Positions 46,655 through 47,653 of a DNA stretch of 47,653 bases are shown piece after piece; the first letter of the stretch is position 1, and every line of letters begins with the position of its first letter. A program made the position numbers and the translations under genes. The notes under the pieces were generated by a model. The model had not been told where the DNA came from. It did no database searches and saw nothing but the letters and a program-made list of their open reading frames with translations. The DNA is taken from positions 1 through 47,653 of the forward strand of contig NZ_WINI01000011.1 in assembly GCF_009497155.1 (NCBI RefSeq), in the 5' to 3' direction. The DNA is from Glaciimonas soli (lineage in GTDB: Bacteria; Pseudomonadota; Gammaproteobacteria; Burkholderiales; Burkholderiaceae_D).

Positions 46655-47401
46655 ATGACGCGAGTATCACTGCGTACAAATTTCCACAGTTCAAAATTAA
46701 TTCGTTGTCTCGCTGACTTGGCCATTGTGGATGCTGCCGAGCCCGAGAATGCGTTTGCGGAAAAACTAGGCCTGTGGATTCATTTTACCGACGCGATCAC
46801 CCTGTCTGCTGTGCACAGCGACAGCATTGCGAGTCCGCCGAAAATGCAGTACGAAGTGCAATTTTCCCTGGGTGCTGCGATCGGTATCGAATTCCACCGG
46901 ATACAGACTAGCTTGATCAATTCGATCATGAAAAGTTGCTCTCTTAACTTGGACAAGACGCACATAGAACTGCCGATGGACCTTGCCATGGCTTACGCAC
47001 CGTATCGTCGGTTCTATGATACGCATCAACGGGACATGGAATTGCGCATTCAGCCCCTGCGGGTCAATGTCCGGGAAGCGCTTGCAAAGGTGTCGCCAAG
47101 GCTCAAAAAGCTTGCCGACCTGGACGCGGCGCTCGAAGGAATACTGCGCGATCGCGAGAGTAAATTGCTCTCGAAGGTGCCGGTGCTTCTTAAAAAACGT
47201 TTCGAGCAATTGTACAAAACACATCAGCAGATGCTGGTTGATACTCAGCAGGCAGACAACTCTGCCAGTTGGACGCAAGCCGGAGCCTGGCTGGCGCGTT
47301 TTTCCAATGACATGCAAATGCTGCTGCTGGCCGAAATGGAGCTTCGCTTACAACCGGCGATGGGACTCATCGAAGCATTCAATAACAAAGATACGCAATG
47401 A
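46655..47401 (+). CDS. DUF3348 family protein
   Basis: A 248-residue, mostly helical cytoplasmic-looking protein with no signal peptide, recognised as the DUF3348 family of Burkholderiales. Its function is unknown. The start ATG at 46655 (MTRVSLRTNFHSSKLIRCL) was preferred over a TTG five codons earlier. The stop overlaps the next start (ATGA), and genes of these two families regularly occur together with an OmpA-like gene, suggesting an envelope-linked complex. That context is from general knowledge; only two genes are in view. Confidence 0.8.
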   Translation: MTRVSLRTNFHSSKLIRCLADLAIVDAAEPENAFAEKLGLWIHFTDAITLSAVHSDSIASPPKMQYEVQFSLGAAIGIEFHRIQTSLINSIMKSCSLNLDKTHIELPMDLAMAYAPYRRFYDTHQRDMELRIQPLRVNVREALAKVSPRLKKLADLDAALEGILRDRESKLLSKVPVLLKKRFEQLYKTHQQMLVDTQQADNSASWTQAGAWLARFSNDMQMLLLAEMELRLQPAMGLIEAFNNKDTQ

Positions 47402-47653
47402 ATAAACATTTATTTACAGTCGCCTTCTTCTTGGGCGCACTTGGAGTCGTTTGGATCGGAGTCGGATTTATCCACTCCAGTTTTCTGGCGCTGGCGATGA
47501 CGACTGTCATTGGCGTAGTCTATGCGTTCGGAGCGTTCGAACTACGTCAGTTTCGTCAGGCGACATCCACATTGGCGGCCGCGCTGGCGGCGATTCCTGA
47601 AAACCTGCCGGCTCTCGGCGGCTGGCTCGACCACGTGCATAATTCACTACAAA
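47398..47653 (+). CDS. DUF802-type membrane protein (partial, runs off the window)
   Basis: The first 85 residues are visible. Two hydrophobic helices (HLFTVAFFLGALGVVWIGVG and SFLALAMTTVIGVVYAFGAF) are followed by a charged helix ELRQFRQATSTLAAAL. This matches the start of the DUF802 membrane proteins that follow DUF3348, which resemble MotA/ExbB-type membrane proteins in layout. The start ATG overlaps the DUF3348 stop codon by four bases. The 3' part is outside the window. Confidence 0.75.
   Translation, partial: MNKHLFTVAFFLGALGVVWIGVGFIHSSFLALAMTTVIGVVYAFGAFELRQFRQATSTLAAALAAIPENLPALGGWLDHVHNSLQ

Noticed and set aside
46766-47317. 183-codon minus-strand frame opposite DUF3348
   Set aside because: Antisense to a conserved family, rich in His/Arg/Gln with no motif.

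Overview
The window looks like chromosomal DNA of a moderate-GC betaproteobacterium, most likely family Oxalobacteraceae (Herminiimonas/Glaciimonas/Undibacterium-like). The grounds are the gene order rimP-nusA-infB-rbfA-truB-typA, a Burkholderiales-type porin, RibBA with a degenerate GTP cyclohydrolase half, and a DUF3348-DUF802 pair. The genus cannot be fixed from the sequence alone. No tRNA, rRNA gene or CRISPR array was seen. A strong minus-strand promoter at the left edge, with an A/T-rich upstream element and a GC-rich discriminator, points out of the window and resembles a stable-RNA promoter.

Layout. 1-6.8 kb: an FMN-dependent glutamate synthase-like protein (+), then on the minus strand an ABC exporter, a zeta-class GST isomerase with an FAH-family hydrolase (gentisate or tyrosine ring-cleavage products), and a PLP aminotransferase. 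6.9-9.2 kb: ribBA-ribH-nusB. 9.3-10.3 kb: dusA. 10.5-19.5 kb: the translation/transcription cluster rimP-nusA-infB-rbfA-truB-typA (minus strand). 19.8-22.7 kb: scpB-rluB. 23-27 kb: uraH and puuE (urate catabolism), a porin, a class II aldolase and a small tautomerase. 27.5-32.3 kb: a secreted S15/CocE-type hydrolase, an exported alpha/beta hydrolase, an ohr-ohrR peroxide-stress pair with visible operator-like palindromes, and a 54-residue pilin-like protein.

32.4-44.7 kb is the most distinctive accessory region. It encodes a QseBC-like two-component system, a periplasmic histidine acid phosphatase (phytase family), a MetA-pathway-type outer-membrane protein, a YVTN beta-propeller protein, a large TonB-dependent receptor and a NarL-type regulator. 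Divergent to these are a hybrid histidine kinase and an overlapping periplasmic binding protein. A coherent reading is a nutrient locus that senses, takes up and dephosphorylates an organic phosphate such as phytate. The substrate is inferred, not shown.

44.7-46.6 kb is a scarred junction. It holds a beta-carbonic anhydrase, a 28-base copy of part of the tautomerase gene, a broken haemagglutinin fragment, and a cluster of four 18-base direct repeats resembling a transposon end. DUF3348 and DUF802 genes follow and run off the right edge.

Beyond the genes, the clearest unexplained signal is a two-copy intergenic element (3750-3832 and 12548-12685). It has a nearly identical core sequence inside a long stem whose sequence differs completely between copies while pairing is kept. 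An adjacent inner helix also differs compensatorily. This is what a selected RNA structure or structured mobile repeat would look like.
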